33,635 nucleotides of DNA, taken from the NCBI GenBank assembly GCA_963169575.1, contig CAUJGH010000461.1, positions 1 through 33,635 on the forward strand, read 5' to 3'. The position numbers were made by a program, and so were the translations under genes. Source of the stretch: Myxococcota bacterium. GTDB lineage: Bacteria > Myxococcota_A > UBA9160 > UBA4427. The notes beneath the pieces are model-generated. The model saw only the letters and a list, made by a program, of their open reading frames with translations. It searched no databases and was not told the origin of the DNA. Numbering within the stretch: the stretch's first letter is position 1; every line of letters starts with the position of its first letter. This document shows, piece after piece, positions 1 through 7,698 of this stretch.

Positions 1-292
1 GGCCGTCGACGAACGCCCCCGCGCGGGCTCCGAGATAGGCGCCCGCGACGCCGGCTGCCCCGAAGAAGAGCGCGGTCCGGAGCTCGACGTTGCCGGCGCG
101 CCCGTGCTGATAGGCGCCGGAGAGGCTGGCCGCGGCGACGATGAGCAGCGAGCTCGCGATCGCCTGCTTCGGCTCGAGTCCGAAGACGTAGACGAGCAGC
201 GGGACGGTGAGGATGGAGCCGCCGCCGCCGAAGAAGCCGAGGGTCACGCCGATCAGGACGCTCAGGGCGAGACCGAGCGCGAAGCCCTCCAT
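1..292 (-). CDS. TauE/SafE-family sulfite/organosulfonate permease, N-terminal part (cut by window edge)
   Basis: This is the first 97 codons of a gene that runs off the left edge; the ORF track misses it because it has no stop in the window. The translation begins MEGFALGLALSVLIGVTLGFFGGGGSI, a hydrophobic helix with the glycine-rich turn typical of TauE/SafE (DUF81) proteins. A second and third membrane segment follow (LLIVAAASLSGAY, ALFFGAAGVAGAYLGA). The family consists of inner-membrane permeases proposed to move sulfite, sulfoacetate or similar anions. The ATG lies two bases after the TGA of the upstream rhodanese gene (TGAgcATG), so the two are almost certainly co-transcribed and possibly translationally coupled. 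The sulfur context supports a sulfite or thiosulfate-type substrate, but that is inference. Confidence 0.85.
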   Translation of the reverse strand, partial: MEGFALGLALSVLIGVTLGFFGGGGSILTVPLLVYVFGLEPKQAIASSLLIVAAASLSGAYQHGRAGNVELRTALFFGAAGVAGAYLGARAGAFVDG

Positions 293-294
293 GC

Positions 295-891
295 TCAGAG
301 GCCCGCGAGCCAGCGTCGATACGACGCGAGGCTGAGCGCGAGATCGGGCGGCGGCGTCGCGGCGCTTCGAAACGATCGCTCGACGAAGTCGATCGCCTGC
401 GCGGCCTGCTCGCGCGTCGGGGCTGCGCCGACGTCGCGGCCGCCCATCGGATGGCCGAGCGCGCTGCCGACCGCCGACTCGAGCTCTTCGCGCACCGCCT
501 CGCGCGGTCGCGCGCCGACCTGGGCCGCCCAGGCGACGAGCCCCTCGACGAGCTCGGCGAGCGATCGCGGATCGGTCTGGTCGATCGGGAGGTCCGCCTC
601 GTTCCAGCCGATCATGCCGCCCGTCAGGTTCGCGACGGGCCCGAAGCCGCGGGCCGCGAGGAGGTCGCAGGCCTTCCGCGAGCGGACGCCGGAGCGGCAG
701 ACGAGCAGGAGCGCTCTCCCCGTCGGCAGCTCGGCTGCGCGGGCCTCGAGCTCGGGCAGCGGCAGCAGGGCCGCGCCGGGCACGCGGCCGAGCGGGCCGT
801 GGTATTCGTGGGCGCCGCGGACGTCGACGACGACGTAGTCGTCGAGGCGCACATGGGCTTCGCGGGGCGTGAGTTCGTGATGGGCGCTCAT
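295..891 (-). CDS. Rhodanese-like sulfurtransferase with C-terminal extension
   Basis: This 198-residue protein begins MSAHHELTPREAHVRLDD and carries one rhodanese domain (residues about 8-105). The CH2-type entry motif DVRGAHEYHGPLGRVPGA is visible, and the active-site loop CRSGVRS has its cysteine at residue 65. Rhodaneses move sulfane sulfur through a persulfide on this cysteine. About 90 residues after the domain are an alanine/arginine-rich extension that I do not recognise. The start is chosen because ATG overlaps the TGA of the upstream MBL gene (ATGA), a classical coupled junction, and the following gene starts two bases after this stop. The longer 475-codon ORF reading through this region is an antisense-frame artefact upstream of this ATG. 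The place between a persulfide-dioxygenase-like hydrolase and a TauE permease suggests a role in sulfide or persulfide disposal. Confidence 0.88.
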   Translation of the reverse strand: MSAHHELTPREAHVRLDDYVVVDVRGAHEYHGPLGRVPGAALLPLPELEARAAELPTGRALLLVCRSGVRSRKACDLLAARGFGPVANLTGGMIGWNEADLPIDQTDPRSLAELVEGLVAWAAQVGARPREAVREELESAVGSALGHPMGGRDVGAAPTREQAAQAIDFVERSFRSAATPPPDLALSLASYRRWLAGL

Positions 892-1754
892 CGGCCGCAA
901 CCTCCCCCGAACGCGTCGAGCGGGATCTTGAGATAGGCGATGCCGTTCGCAGCGGGCTCCGGCAGCTCGCCCGCGCGGATGTTGACCTGGATCGAGGGGA
1001 GGATCAGCGCGGGCGCGTCGAGCTCGGCGTCCTTCTTCTCGCGAAAGGCGACGTACTGCTCGCGGGTCGTTCGCGCGTCGATCTGGACGTTCTGCCGCTT
1101 CTGCTCGCCGACGGTCGTCTGATAGGCGAGCGGGCGGCCGCCGGGGAGATAGTCGTGGCAGACGAAGAGCCGCGTCGCGTCGGGCAGCGCGTAGAGGCGC
1201 TGGATCGAGTCGAAGAGCGTCGCCGCCGAGCCGCCGGGGAAATCGCAGCGCGCGGAGCCGTAGTCGGGCATGAAGAGCGTATCGCCGAGGAAGACGGCGT
1301 CGCCGATCTTCCACGACATGTGGGCCGGGGTATGGCCGGGCGTGTGCATCGCCTCGAGCGCGAGCGATCCGAACTCGAGACGCATGCCTTCGTCGATCAG
1401 GACGTCGAACGGACGGCCGTCGACGGGAAAGGCGTCGCCGAGATCGTAGACGTCGCGGAAGACGCGCTGGATCTCCCCGATCCGCGCGCCGGTCACGCTC
1501 TTCGCGCCGTAGCGGTCCTTGAAGAACGGGATGCCCGTCATGTGATCGGCATGGGCGTGGGTGTCGACGACGTAGGGGACCGTGAGCTTCTCCTGCGCGA
1601 GGTAGGCAGCGACCTCTTCCGACGAACGCCACGACGTCCGCCCGCTCTTCGGATCGTAGTTGCGCACCGGATCGATGACGACCGCGACCCGCCCGGCATG
1701 GACGACGTAGGTCAGCGTCCACGTCTGCTCATCGAAGAAGGCCCGGATCTCCAC
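888..1754 (-). CDS. MBL-fold metallohydrolase, persulfide-dioxygenase (ETHE1/Blh)-like
   Basis: This is a 288-residue protein when started at the GTG (VEIRAFFDEQTWTLTYVV), which follows a purine-rich ribosome site (aggggggag). The ORF-track extension upstream is low-complexity and lacks family similarity. The metallo-beta-lactamase signature HAHADH is at residues 66-71, followed by HTPGHTPAH and CHDY, the usual metal-ligand blocks. The segment MPDYGSARCDFPGG resembles the conserved block of ETHE1-type persulfide dioxygenases, which oxidise glutathione persulfide to sulfite. The related Blh/BigR-regulated hydrolases also occur beside rhodanese and TauE genes, exactly as here. It is probably the first gene of a three-gene cytoplasmic sulfur operon. 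The exact substrate, and one versus two metals, cannot be read from the sequence. Confidence 0.87.
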   Translation of the reverse strand: MEIRAFFDEQTWTLTYVVHAGRVAVVIDPVRNYDPKSGRTSWRSSEEVAAYLAQEKLTVPYVVDTHAHADHMTGIPFFKDRYGAKSVTGARIGEIQRVFRDVYDLGDAFPVDGRPFDVLIDEGMRLEFGSLALEAMHTPGHTPAHMSWKIGDAVFLGDTLFMPDYGSARCDFPGGSAATLFDSIQRLYALPDATRLFVCHDYLPGGRPLAYQTTVGEQKRQNVQIDARTTREQYVAFREKKDAELDAPALILPSIQVNIRAGELPEPAANGIAYLKIPLDAFGGGCGR

Positions 1755-1880
1755 CTCGCTCCCCCCTGCCCCGCGCCGCTCGAGCGCGCCCGATCTTCGT
1801 CCCCGTCGCCCGGCCGAGCGGGGCGGGCCGAGCCGGTCGCCCCGGAAAATGGACCGCTCCCGCGGCGCCGTACCGCCCCA

Positions 1881-1907
1881 TTGCGACGAAGGCCTCGCCT
1901 CTCTAAT
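1881..1907 (+). promoter_or_regulatory. Candidate promoter of the SDR-TetR operon
   Basis: A TTGCGA box (1881-1886) is followed after 15 bases by TCTAAT (1902-1907), five of six matches to the -10 consensus, in an otherwise GC-rich stretch. The -10 box abuts and shares one base with the palindrome at 1907-1923, so a bound repressor would block polymerase. The short spacer makes the -35 assignment weak. Confidence 0.35.
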
Positions 1908-1923
1908 GTGAACTGCGTTCACA
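1907..1923. promoter_or_regulatory. Palindromic operator TGTGAAC-TGC-GTTCACA
   Basis: Two perfect 7-base arms are separated by 3 bases. It lies directly downstream of a -10-like TCTAAT and 18 bases before the TTG start of the SDR gene. Size and symmetry fit a TetR-family operator, and a TetR gene is the second gene of this operon. Autoregulation is the simple inference. The divergent MBL operon starts about 150 bases away and could also be affected. Confidence 0.6.
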
Positions 1924-1927
1924 ATTA

Positions 1928-1941
1928 TTGAGGAGCCTCAA
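1928..1941 (+). promoter_or_regulatory. Ribosome site embedded in an inverted repeat (TTGAGG-AG-CCTCAA)
   Basis: The GAGGAG Shine-Dalgarno (1930-1935) of the SDR gene lies inside a perfect 6-base inverted repeat with a 2-base centre, ending at the base before the TTG start. A hairpin here would hide the ribosome site; alternatively it is a second protein-binding palindrome. It also decides the TTG start at 1942. Confidence 0.4.
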
Positions 1942-2712
1942 TTGGACCGCCAGAAGCTGAACGCCCTCTTCGACATGACCGGCCGCGTCGTCCTCGTGAC
2001 CGGCGGGACGCGCGGGATCGGCCGCTCCCTCGCAGAAGGCTACGTAGCAGCCGGGGCGAAGGTCGTCGTCGCGAGCCGAAAGGCCGAAGCCTGCGAGGAG
2101 ACGGCGAAGCATCTGCGCGGCCTCGGCGGCGAGGCGATCGGGGTTCCGACCCATCTCGGCGATCTCGATGCGCTCGGCCGGCTCGTCGAGCGCGCGGTCG
2201 CTGCGTTCGGCGGGATCGACGTCGTCGTCAACAATGCGGCGACGGCTCTCGCGCAGCCGGTCGGCGAGTACACGGCCGAGGCCTGGGCGAAATCTCTCGA
2301 CGTGAACCTGCGCGGGCCGGTCTTCCTCGCGCAGGCGGCGCTGCCTCATCTGAAGAAGAGCCGCCACGCGGCGATCCTGAACGTGCTCTCCGGCGCCGCC
2401 TTCCTCTTCTCCTCGCGCGTCTCGCTCTACGGCATCGGCAAGGCGGGTCTCATGTCCTCGACGCGCTCGATGGCGGCCGAGCTCGCGCCGTTCGGGATCC
2501 GCGTCAACGCGCTCTCGCCGGGGACGACCGAGACGGACATGGTGCTCGCGAATACCCCCGAGCAGCAGGCCGAGATGACGGCGATCCAGCTGATGCCGCG
2601 CATGGCCCATCCGGACGAGATGGTGGGGCCCGCGCTGATGCTCACGTCCGATGCCGGCAGCTTCATCACGGGGCATGTCGTCTTCGTCGACGGCGGGATG
2701 GTCCCGCGTTAG
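1942..2712 (+). CDS. Short-chain dehydrogenase/reductase (SDR)
   Basis: This is a 256-residue classical SDR, the normal length for the family. The nucleotide-binding motif TGGTRGIG is near residue 20, followed by the structural NNA motif (VVVNNAAT). The catalytic Ser is in LNVLSGAA and the YxxxK is YGIGK. The ending FITGHVVFVDGGMVPR is typical. After beta-2 comes VASRKAE; an arginine here usually favours NADP(H), which is inference. The start is TTG at 1942, six bases after GAGGAG. It opens an operon with a TetR gene 38 bases downstream and an unrecognised HxD protein after that, behind a palindromic operator. The substrate is probably a hydroxy/keto lipid or xenobiotic carbon skeleton but is not determined. 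Confidence 0.92.
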   Translation: MDRQKLNALFDMTGRVVLVTGGTRGIGRSLAEGYVAAGAKVVVASRKAEACEETAKHLRGLGGEAIGVPTHLGDLDALGRLVERAVAAFGGIDVVVNNAATALAQPVGEYTAEAWAKSLDVNLRGPVFLAQAALPHLKKSRHAAILNVLSGAAFLFSSRVSLYGIGKAGLMSSTRSMAAELAPFGIRVNALSPGTTETDMVLANTPEQQAEMTAIQLMPRMAHPDEMVGPALMLTSDAGSFITGHVVFVDGGMVPR

Positions 2713-2750
2713 GTCGATCGCGGTCGCGGGATCGCAGCGGAGGAGCGGCC

Positions 2751-3518
2751 ATGATCGAGAGCGCGATCCGGCGACCACCCGAGGCGGCCGAAGTCGCCGT
2801 CGCCTCGAGCGAAGAGGCGAGCGATGTCGTGGGCAGGGTCGCAGGCGATGTCGCGAGCGCCGCACCGGCGCGACGGGGGCGCCCGGCGCGGCTCTCGCGC
2901 CAGCGCATCCTCGACGCCGTCCTCGCAATTCTCGCGCGCGATCCGAAGACGGTTCCGACGATCTCGGCGATCGCGCGCGAGGTCGAGGCGGTCCCCGCCG
3001 CCCTCTATCGCCATTTCGAGAACCTCGAGGACATCTTCGACGGTGTGATGGCCGAGATCCTCGCGGCGAGCCCTGCGCAGGCGACCAGCGAGGCCCCCTG
3101 GCCAGCCCAGCTCGAAGCGTGGATGCGCGGTCTGCGCGCCCGGCTGCTCCGCCATCCCGCGATCCTCGCGATGATCGGGCGCTCGGGCCGGACCTCGCCC
3201 GCCTGGCTCGAGGCTTCGTCCGCGCTCGTCGAGATCCTCGGCCTGGCTGGGCTCGCGGGGCGCGAGCTCGCAGCCGCCTATCTCTGGCTGCTCGAGACGA
3301 CGGTCGGCCTCGTCCTGCAGGAAGCCATGATGCCGCTGCCCGAGCAGATCGCGAACGCGCGCGCCGCGCGGCATGCATTCTCGCCCGCAGCACGCCGGCG
3401 ATTCGCGCCGATCGCGCGCGAGATCGAAGAGGTCGGCGGCGAAGAATTCTTCGATTTCGCCGTCGCCCAGGCCATTGCCGCGATCGGGCTGCTCGCCCGA
3501 TCCGAATCCGAGGAATAG
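2751..3518 (+). CDS. TetR-family transcriptional regulator
   Basis: This 255-residue protein starts at ATG 2751 after gaggagcggcc. Residues 1-45 are a low-complexity, alanine-rich tail ending in RRGRPARLS. The TetR DNA-binding domain follows: RQRILDAVLAILARDP, then the helix-turn-helix around TISAIAREVEAVPAALYRHFENLEDIFDGV. The C-terminal half is helical and would hold the ligand pocket; its ligand is unknown. TetR proteins bind short palindromes as dimers and are usually released by a small hydrophobic molecule. A fitting palindrome stands in front of the operon (1907-1923), so it probably represses its own operon. The next gene begins five bases after the stop, so co-transcription is likely. 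Confidence 0.92.
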   Translation: MIESAIRRPPEAAEVAVASSEEASDVVGRVAGDVASAAPARRGRPARLSRQRILDAVLAILARDPKTVPTISAIAREVEAVPAALYRHFENLEDIFDGVMAEILAASPAQATSEAPWPAQLEAWMRGLRARLLRHPAILAMIGRSGRTSPAWLEASSALVEILGLAGLAGRELAAAYLWLLETTVGLVLQEAMMPLPEQIANARAARHAFSPAARRRFAPIAREIEEVGGEEFFDFAVAQAIAAIGLLARSESEE

Positions 3519-3523
3519 TCCCG

Positions 3524-4582
3524 ATGGACATCGAACGCGCGAAGATCCTGCGCCCCGTGGCCGAGCCCCGCATCGTCGAGCGGATCTATTCGGACGATCA
3601 GCACGCCCGGCTGCTCGGCGTCGTGAAACAGAACGGCCCCTGGCCGCTCATCCTCGCCCACCACTTCAAGAACGCCGAGGAGCTCATCGCGACGACGTCC
3701 GGGATGATCCCGGAAGGCGTCGAGCCGAAGCTCGAGATGTTCCTCAGCCCGGTCTTCCGCGGCTTCCTCTCCTACGACAAGGTCTGTCTCTACCCCGAGA
3801 TCCAGGACTGCTTCTACGCCCCGCGCATGCTCGATCTCGTGCGCGCCTACTGGGGCGCAAAATACGCCGAGCCCGACGGCATGCTCTTCAACATCCAGGG
3901 CCCGTGCGCGGGCGGCGGCTCGCCGCATGTCGACGCGACCCGCTTTCGCGGCATCACGCTCGAGAACACGCCCGTCTGGCTGATGAACACCATGGTGAAG
4001 ACCGGCCTCTTCGAGCGCTGGCAGGCCCGCAAGGCCCAGGTCATCGCCTGGTACTACAAGGGCCGGATCGGCGGCGGATTCACCTACTGGCCGGACGGCC
4101 CCCACGAACGACCGAAGCAGCTGCGCGCCCCGATGTGGGGCCGCGCCGCCGTCGTCGAGAACGAGATGATGTTCCATACGGCCGAACCCTGTGGCCCCGC
4201 CGATCAGCGCATGCCCGCCGGACTCGGCTTCGACTCCTTGATGGGCCCGGACCCCGAGCGCGATGGCGCCTGGCAGATCACGACCCGCGGCGAGGTCATC
4301 CAGCGGATTCCGGAAGAGGAGTTCCGCTTCCTCGTCCATTGGGGCGCATCGGTCTACCGGGATCTCGACGAGCTGAAGACCGCGATCGACCACACCGACG
4401 ACCTCTCCCACGACCGGATCTTCGAGATCCTGCTCGCCGATCTCGCGACGCGGGGCGTGCCTTGCGAGACGCCCTCCGACCCGATGAACGACAGGCGCTT
4501 CATCGCGCTGCTGAACGATGTCTACGGCATCGATCGCCCGCTGCATTTCCCGCCGGAGCCCGAAGAGCGACTCGCGGGCTGA
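3524..4582 (+). CDS. Uncharacterised protein with an HxD...H arrangement (possible Fe(II)/2OG oxygenase-like)
   Basis: This 352-residue protein starts at ATG 3524, five bases after the TetR stop; the ORF-track extension to 2651 runs through the TetR gene in another frame. I do not recognise the family with confidence. It has no signal peptide or membrane segment. GGGSPHVDATRFRGITLENTP contains H135-V-D137, and MMFHTAEPCGP supplies H218, 81 residues after the Asp. An arginine-bearing strand follows (QITTRGEV). That order resembles the 2-His-1-carboxylate iron site of cupin-fold 2-oxoglutarate oxygenases, but the flanking sequence is not a standard PhyH or TauD pattern. Tryptophan- and tyrosine-rich segments (WYYKGRIGGGFTYWPDGPHERP) may form a substrate pocket. 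Being in one operon with an SDR suggests oxidation of a lipid-like or aromatic compound. It is clearly a real gene; its function is open. Confidence 0.75.
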   Translation: MDIERAKILRPVAEPRIVERIYSDDQHARLLGVVKQNGPWPLILAHHFKNAEELIATTSGMIPEGVEPKLEMFLSPVFRGFLSYDKVCLYPEIQDCFYAPRMLDLVRAYWGAKYAEPDGMLFNIQGPCAGGGSPHVDATRFRGITLENTPVWLMNTMVKTGLFERWQARKAQVIAWYYKGRIGGGFTYWPDGPHERPKQLRAPMWGRAAVVENEMMFHTAEPCGPADQRMPAGLGFDSLMGPDPERDGAWQITTRGEVIQRIPEEEFRFLVHWGASVYRDLDELKTAIDHTDDLSHDRIFEILLADLATRGVPCETPSDPMNDRRFIALLNDVYGIDRPLHFPPEPEERLAG

Positions 4583-4864
4583 GAACGCCCGAGCCCTTCA
4601 TTCGAATGCGCCGTGGAGCGCTCGAGAGATCGGGGGGAGGGAGCGCCATGCGATCCGGGGCTGCCGCCCCATCCGGCCCGCCCCTTCCCCTGGTCCGCGA
4701 CCCGAATCGGGCGAAAACGGCGCAAAATCGTTCGGATCGAGACGCTGTCGACGCTCGCCGGTGTGCAGCCGATCTCCGAAATCGTCCATTCGACACGATT
4801 TCGTCGCCCACGAACCTGACCATCCGTGAGATACTGCTCTCGACTCTTGGGAAGGAGCCAGAAG

Positions 4865-5614
4865 ATGAAGCTCGGCAAGCTGATCGCCCTCGGACTCGGA
4901 ATCGGAAGCGCGGTCGCCCTCGCCCTGACCGTCTCGCCCAGCGATGCGCAGGCCGTCTCGATCACGGTCGGCTTCGCCGGCAACGAGGCCTCGTTCCGAA
5001 CCCTCACGGACGCCGATCCGGGCCTCGGCTGCTCGAGCGCCGGCGGCGAAGGTCAGCTGAGCTGCGTCGGCTCGGGCTACAACATCGGCAACAACTGGAC
5101 GCTCGACGACTGGAGCCTCTTCGTCGACCCCGATCCGACGATCAACAACGTCTTCTCGGTCACGAACAACACCGCGGGAACCCAGAGCTTCGTCGTCACG
5201 GTGACGCTCCCGAGTGCCATTTCGTTCGGCCCGCCGAGCCTGATCCGGGGCTCGGTCCAGGGCGGCGCGACCGACAACAACTTCAATGGCGTGACACTCT
5301 CGAACACGGGGACGACTTCGATCTACGACGGCCTGATCGATGGCGTCTCGGTCCGCACGCTCTTCGACGATCCGACCACGGCCTCGGGCCCGGGCAGCGT
5401 CTCGCTCGGCGCCGCGTCCTTCGGCATCCCGGTGCAGGAGTCGGTGTTCGTCGCGACGACGACCTCGATCGCCCTCACGCTCCGCTTCGACCTCTCCGCC
5501 GGCGACTCGGCCTCGTTCACGAGCGTCTTCGACGTCCAGCCGGTTCCGGAGCCGGGCACGGCGCTGCTGCTGGGCCTCGGACTCGCCGGCCTCGCAGCGC
5601 GGCGCCGGAGCTGA
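4865..5614 (+). CDS. PEP-CTERM sorting-domain exported protein
   Basis: This is 249 residues from ATG 4865, seven bases after ggaaggag; the 13-codon extension in the ORF track lacks a good ribosome site. A Sec signal peptide is visible (MKLGKLIALGLGIGSAVALALT...DAQA). The mature part is rich in Ser, Thr, Asn and Gly with beta-strand character (NIGNNWTLDDWSLF, NNTAGTQSFVVTVTLPS), typical of PEP-CTERM exoproteins. The C-terminus is a textbook PEP-CTERM tag: VPEPGT, a hydrophobic helix LLLGLGLAGLAA and RRRS. Such tags are processed by exosortase, a membrane transpeptidase associated with exopolysaccharide loci; no exosortase is in this window. Its role is probably at the cell surface or matrix and cannot be refined. 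Confidence 0.9.
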   Translation: MKLGKLIALGLGIGSAVALALTVSPSDAQAVSITVGFAGNEASFRTLTDADPGLGCSSAGGEGQLSCVGSGYNIGNNWTLDDWSLFVDPDPTINNVFSVTNNTAGTQSFVVTVTLPSAISFGPPSLIRGSVQGGATDNNFNGVTLSNTGTTSIYDGLIDGVSVRTLFDDPTTASGPGSVSLGAASFGIPVQESVFVATTTSIALTLRFDLSAGDSASFTSVFDVQPVPEPGTALLLGLGLAGLAARRRS

Positions 5615-5994
5615 GCGTCCGTCCACGGATCGCTGCTTCGCCGGCCCCCGCCCCGTATTTTCACTGACGCTTTCGGCAAGTGTCGCCGCCGCCGCGCGCG
5701 TGTGCGATTGGACGGCGCTACGCCGCTGTGGGCGGCGCAGCGCCGCTGGGACGTGAGCCTGTTTCGACCTAACAGTCATCGATTCGGCACCCCTCGGCCG
5801 CCGGCAGATCGCGCTGGGCGGACTGGATTCCCGATCGGGCCCGCGCTCTCGGAGAACGGCGGTCGCAGGATCGCGTCCGCGACATCGCTTCATGACCCGA
5901 AAGATTCCAGCGTCGGGACCGATGTTTTTCTGGCACACTCCGCCCGCCCCCGCCCGTCTGACGAAGCGGCCGGACGACCCATGGAGATCCTGCG
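5615..5994. other. Intergenic stretch with no gene seen
   Basis: In these 380 bases I find no convincing coding sequence; the ORFs offered are antisense or out-of-frame noise. It holds a GC-rich hairpin (5713-5745) and the leader of the histidine kinase gene, whose ribosome site GGAG lies at 5983-5986. Confidence 0.6.
5713..5745. terminator. GC-rich imperfect hairpin, possible terminator of the PEP-CTERM gene
   Basis: CGGCGCT-a-CGCCGC / GCGGCG-c-AGCGCCG form 13 pairs with one internal mismatch around a five-base loop TGTGG. No T-run follows, so it is not a canonical intrinsic terminator; it could be a transcript-stabilising hairpin. Confidence 0.4.
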
Positions 5995-7698
5995 ATGAAT
6001 GCAGCGCACGCCCTGACTTCCCTCGCGACGAACGTTTCGGACTGGTTCATCGGGCGGAAGTCGGGACCGCATGCCGAGGAGCTCGTTCGCAGGGGTCGCC
6101 TCCTCCTCGTGCTCGTCGCGCTCTCGGCCTTCACTCTCGCCTGGACTGCCGCCTACCAGATCTCCTTCGGCTCCCAGTTCGCCGGAAAGGCCTGTCTCGC
6201 TTCCATCCCTTTCGCGCTGCTGCCGGCCATCGCGCTGCGCGTCGGCGTCCCGATCCCCTTCATCACGACGCTGGCCGTCATCATCCTCTATTCGATCGCA
6301 TTCTCGATCACCCTCGCCACCGGCGGTCGCTGGCCGGCCGGACTCTTCTTCCTCGTGCTCGTTCCCGTCGAGGCCGTCGTCCTCGTGGGTCGCAGGGCGG
6401 GACTCGCCTGGTCGGCGATCGTGATCGCGAGCCTGCTCTTCGCGGCCTGGACGACGAGCGGCCCCGGATTCTCGCCGCTGCTCGCGGTCTCCGACGCGGA
6501 GTCGATCGCGGCCTCCTATCGGATCGCCTGTCTGGTCACGGTCGCGGTCTTCTCGACGGCCTACTTCTACTCTTCGCTCTACGAGCGCACCAATTCCGCG
6601 CTGCGGGACTCCGTCGCCGAGCACCAACAGGGCGAGCGGCGCTTTCGCGCGCTCGCGGACAACGCCTACGACCTGATCTCCGAGCTCGACGAATCCGGTC
6701 GGCTGACCTACGCGAGCCCGGGGTACGAAGAAGCCGTCGGACGAACGCCCGAAGAGCTCGTTGGACGCAACGTCTTCGACACGATCCATCCCGACGATCT
6801 CGATCGCTGTCGGGCGGTCTGGGCGAGGTTGCTCGAGAAGGGCTCGGCCCAGGACGAGGCGATCCGCTTCCAGCTCGTCAATCGGGGGCTGCGCTTCTTC
6901 GACGTCTCGCTCCGCTCCTACCTCACGGCCGAGGGCACACTCCGGGTCGTGGCGGTGACCCGGGACGTCACCCAGCGCCTCGAGCGGGATCGCCTCATCC
7001 GCCATCAACAGAATCTCGTGACGATGGGAACGATGGCGGCGGGAACCGCCCATCAGCTCAGCAATCCGGTCGGCTCCATCCTTTCCGCGGCGCAATACGC
7101 CAAACAATTCTCGTGGCGCTCCGACTTCGGATCGATCGCGAGCGAATGCTTCGATGGCATCGAGGAAGACGCACGGCGCTGCGCGCTGATCTTGAAGTCG
7201 ATGCTCGCCTTCGCGCGCGAGGAGCGTGCGGAGCGGTGGGTCGAGAAGCTCGATCTCGTGATCTACCGCGCGATCACCGCGATGCGGACCCACGGCGAGC
7301 GCCCGCCGATCGAGATCGTTCCGCACCTCTGCCGGGAGCAGCCGCGGGGCCTGATGAGCCCCATCGAGATCGAGCAGGTGCTGATCAACCTGATGCGGAA
7401 CGCGACCCAGGCGAACGCGAGTCGGATCGTCGTCGAGTCCCGAATCCGATCCGGCGAGCGGGTCGAGATCACCGTCGTCGACGATGGAACCGGCATCGCC
7501 CCCGACGTCCAGGCCTCGGTCTTCGCCCCCTTCTTCACGACCCGCCCGGAGTCGGGCTCCGGGCTCGGCCTGAGCATCGCCCGCGAGATTCTTCTCGACC
7601 ACGGCGGGACACTCGAGCTGGTCCGATCGGATCGCGACGGAACGACCTTCCGCATCGAGCTGCCGCTCGCGGTCCGCACGGACGCAACGAACGCCTAG
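5995..7698 (+). CDS. Membrane-bound PAS sensor histidine kinase (orphan)
   Basis: This is a 567-residue protein. Residues about 34-195 hold some six hydrophobic helices (LLLVLVALSAFTLAW, ALLPAIALRV, FITTLAVIILYSIAF, LFFLVLVPVEAVVLV, AIVIASLLFAAW, IACLVTVAVFSTAYFYS), an integral-membrane sensor module I cannot assign to a named family. A PAS domain follows (about 216-330; RFRALADNAYDLISELDESGRLTYASPGYEEAVGRTPEEL). The dimerisation domain has the phospho-acceptor H353 in TAHQLSNPVGSI. The ATPase domain shows the N box NLMRNATQANA, the G1 box VVDDGTGIAP and the G2 box GSGLGLS. All catalytic residues look intact. No response regulator lies next to it, so its partner is elsewhere. The start follows ggagatcctgcg. 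Confidence 0.93.
   Translation: MNAAHALTSLATNVSDWFIGRKSGPHAEELVRRGRLLLVLVALSAFTLAWTAAYQISFGSQFAGKACLASIPFALLPAIALRVGVPIPFITTLAVIILYSIAFSITLATGGRWPAGLFFLVLVPVEAVVLVGRRAGLAWSAIVIASLLFAAWTTSGPGFSPLLAVSDAESIAASYRIACLVTVAVFSTAYFYSSLYERTNSALRDSVAEHQQGERRFRALADNAYDLISELDESGRLTYASPGYEEAVGRTPEELVGRNVFDTIHPDDLDRCRAVWARLLEKGSAQDEAIRFQLVNRGLRFFDVSLRSYLTAEGTLRVVAVTRDVTQRLERDRLIRHQQNLVTMGTMAAGTAHQLSNPVGSILSAAQYAKQFSWRSDFGSIASECFDGIEEDARRCALILKSMLAFAREERAERWVEKLDLVIYRAITAMRTHGERPPIEIVPHLCREQPRGLMSPIEIEQVLINLMRNATQANASRIVVESRIRSGERVEITVVDDGTGIAPDVQASVFAPFFTTRPESGSGLGLSIAREILLDHGGTLELVRSDRDGTTFRIELPLAVRTDATNA

Noticed and set aside
888-1922. Longer start for the MBL hydrolase (344 residues)
   Set aside because: The first 56 residues are low-complexity and cross the intergenic control region of the SDR operon. 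The GTG at 1754 has a good ribosome site and gives the family's normal N-terminus.
5931-5946. A sigma-54-like TGGCAC before the histidine kinase
   Set aside because: The -12 half (TTGC) is missing at the required spacing (gcccg is found), so it is only a chance match.
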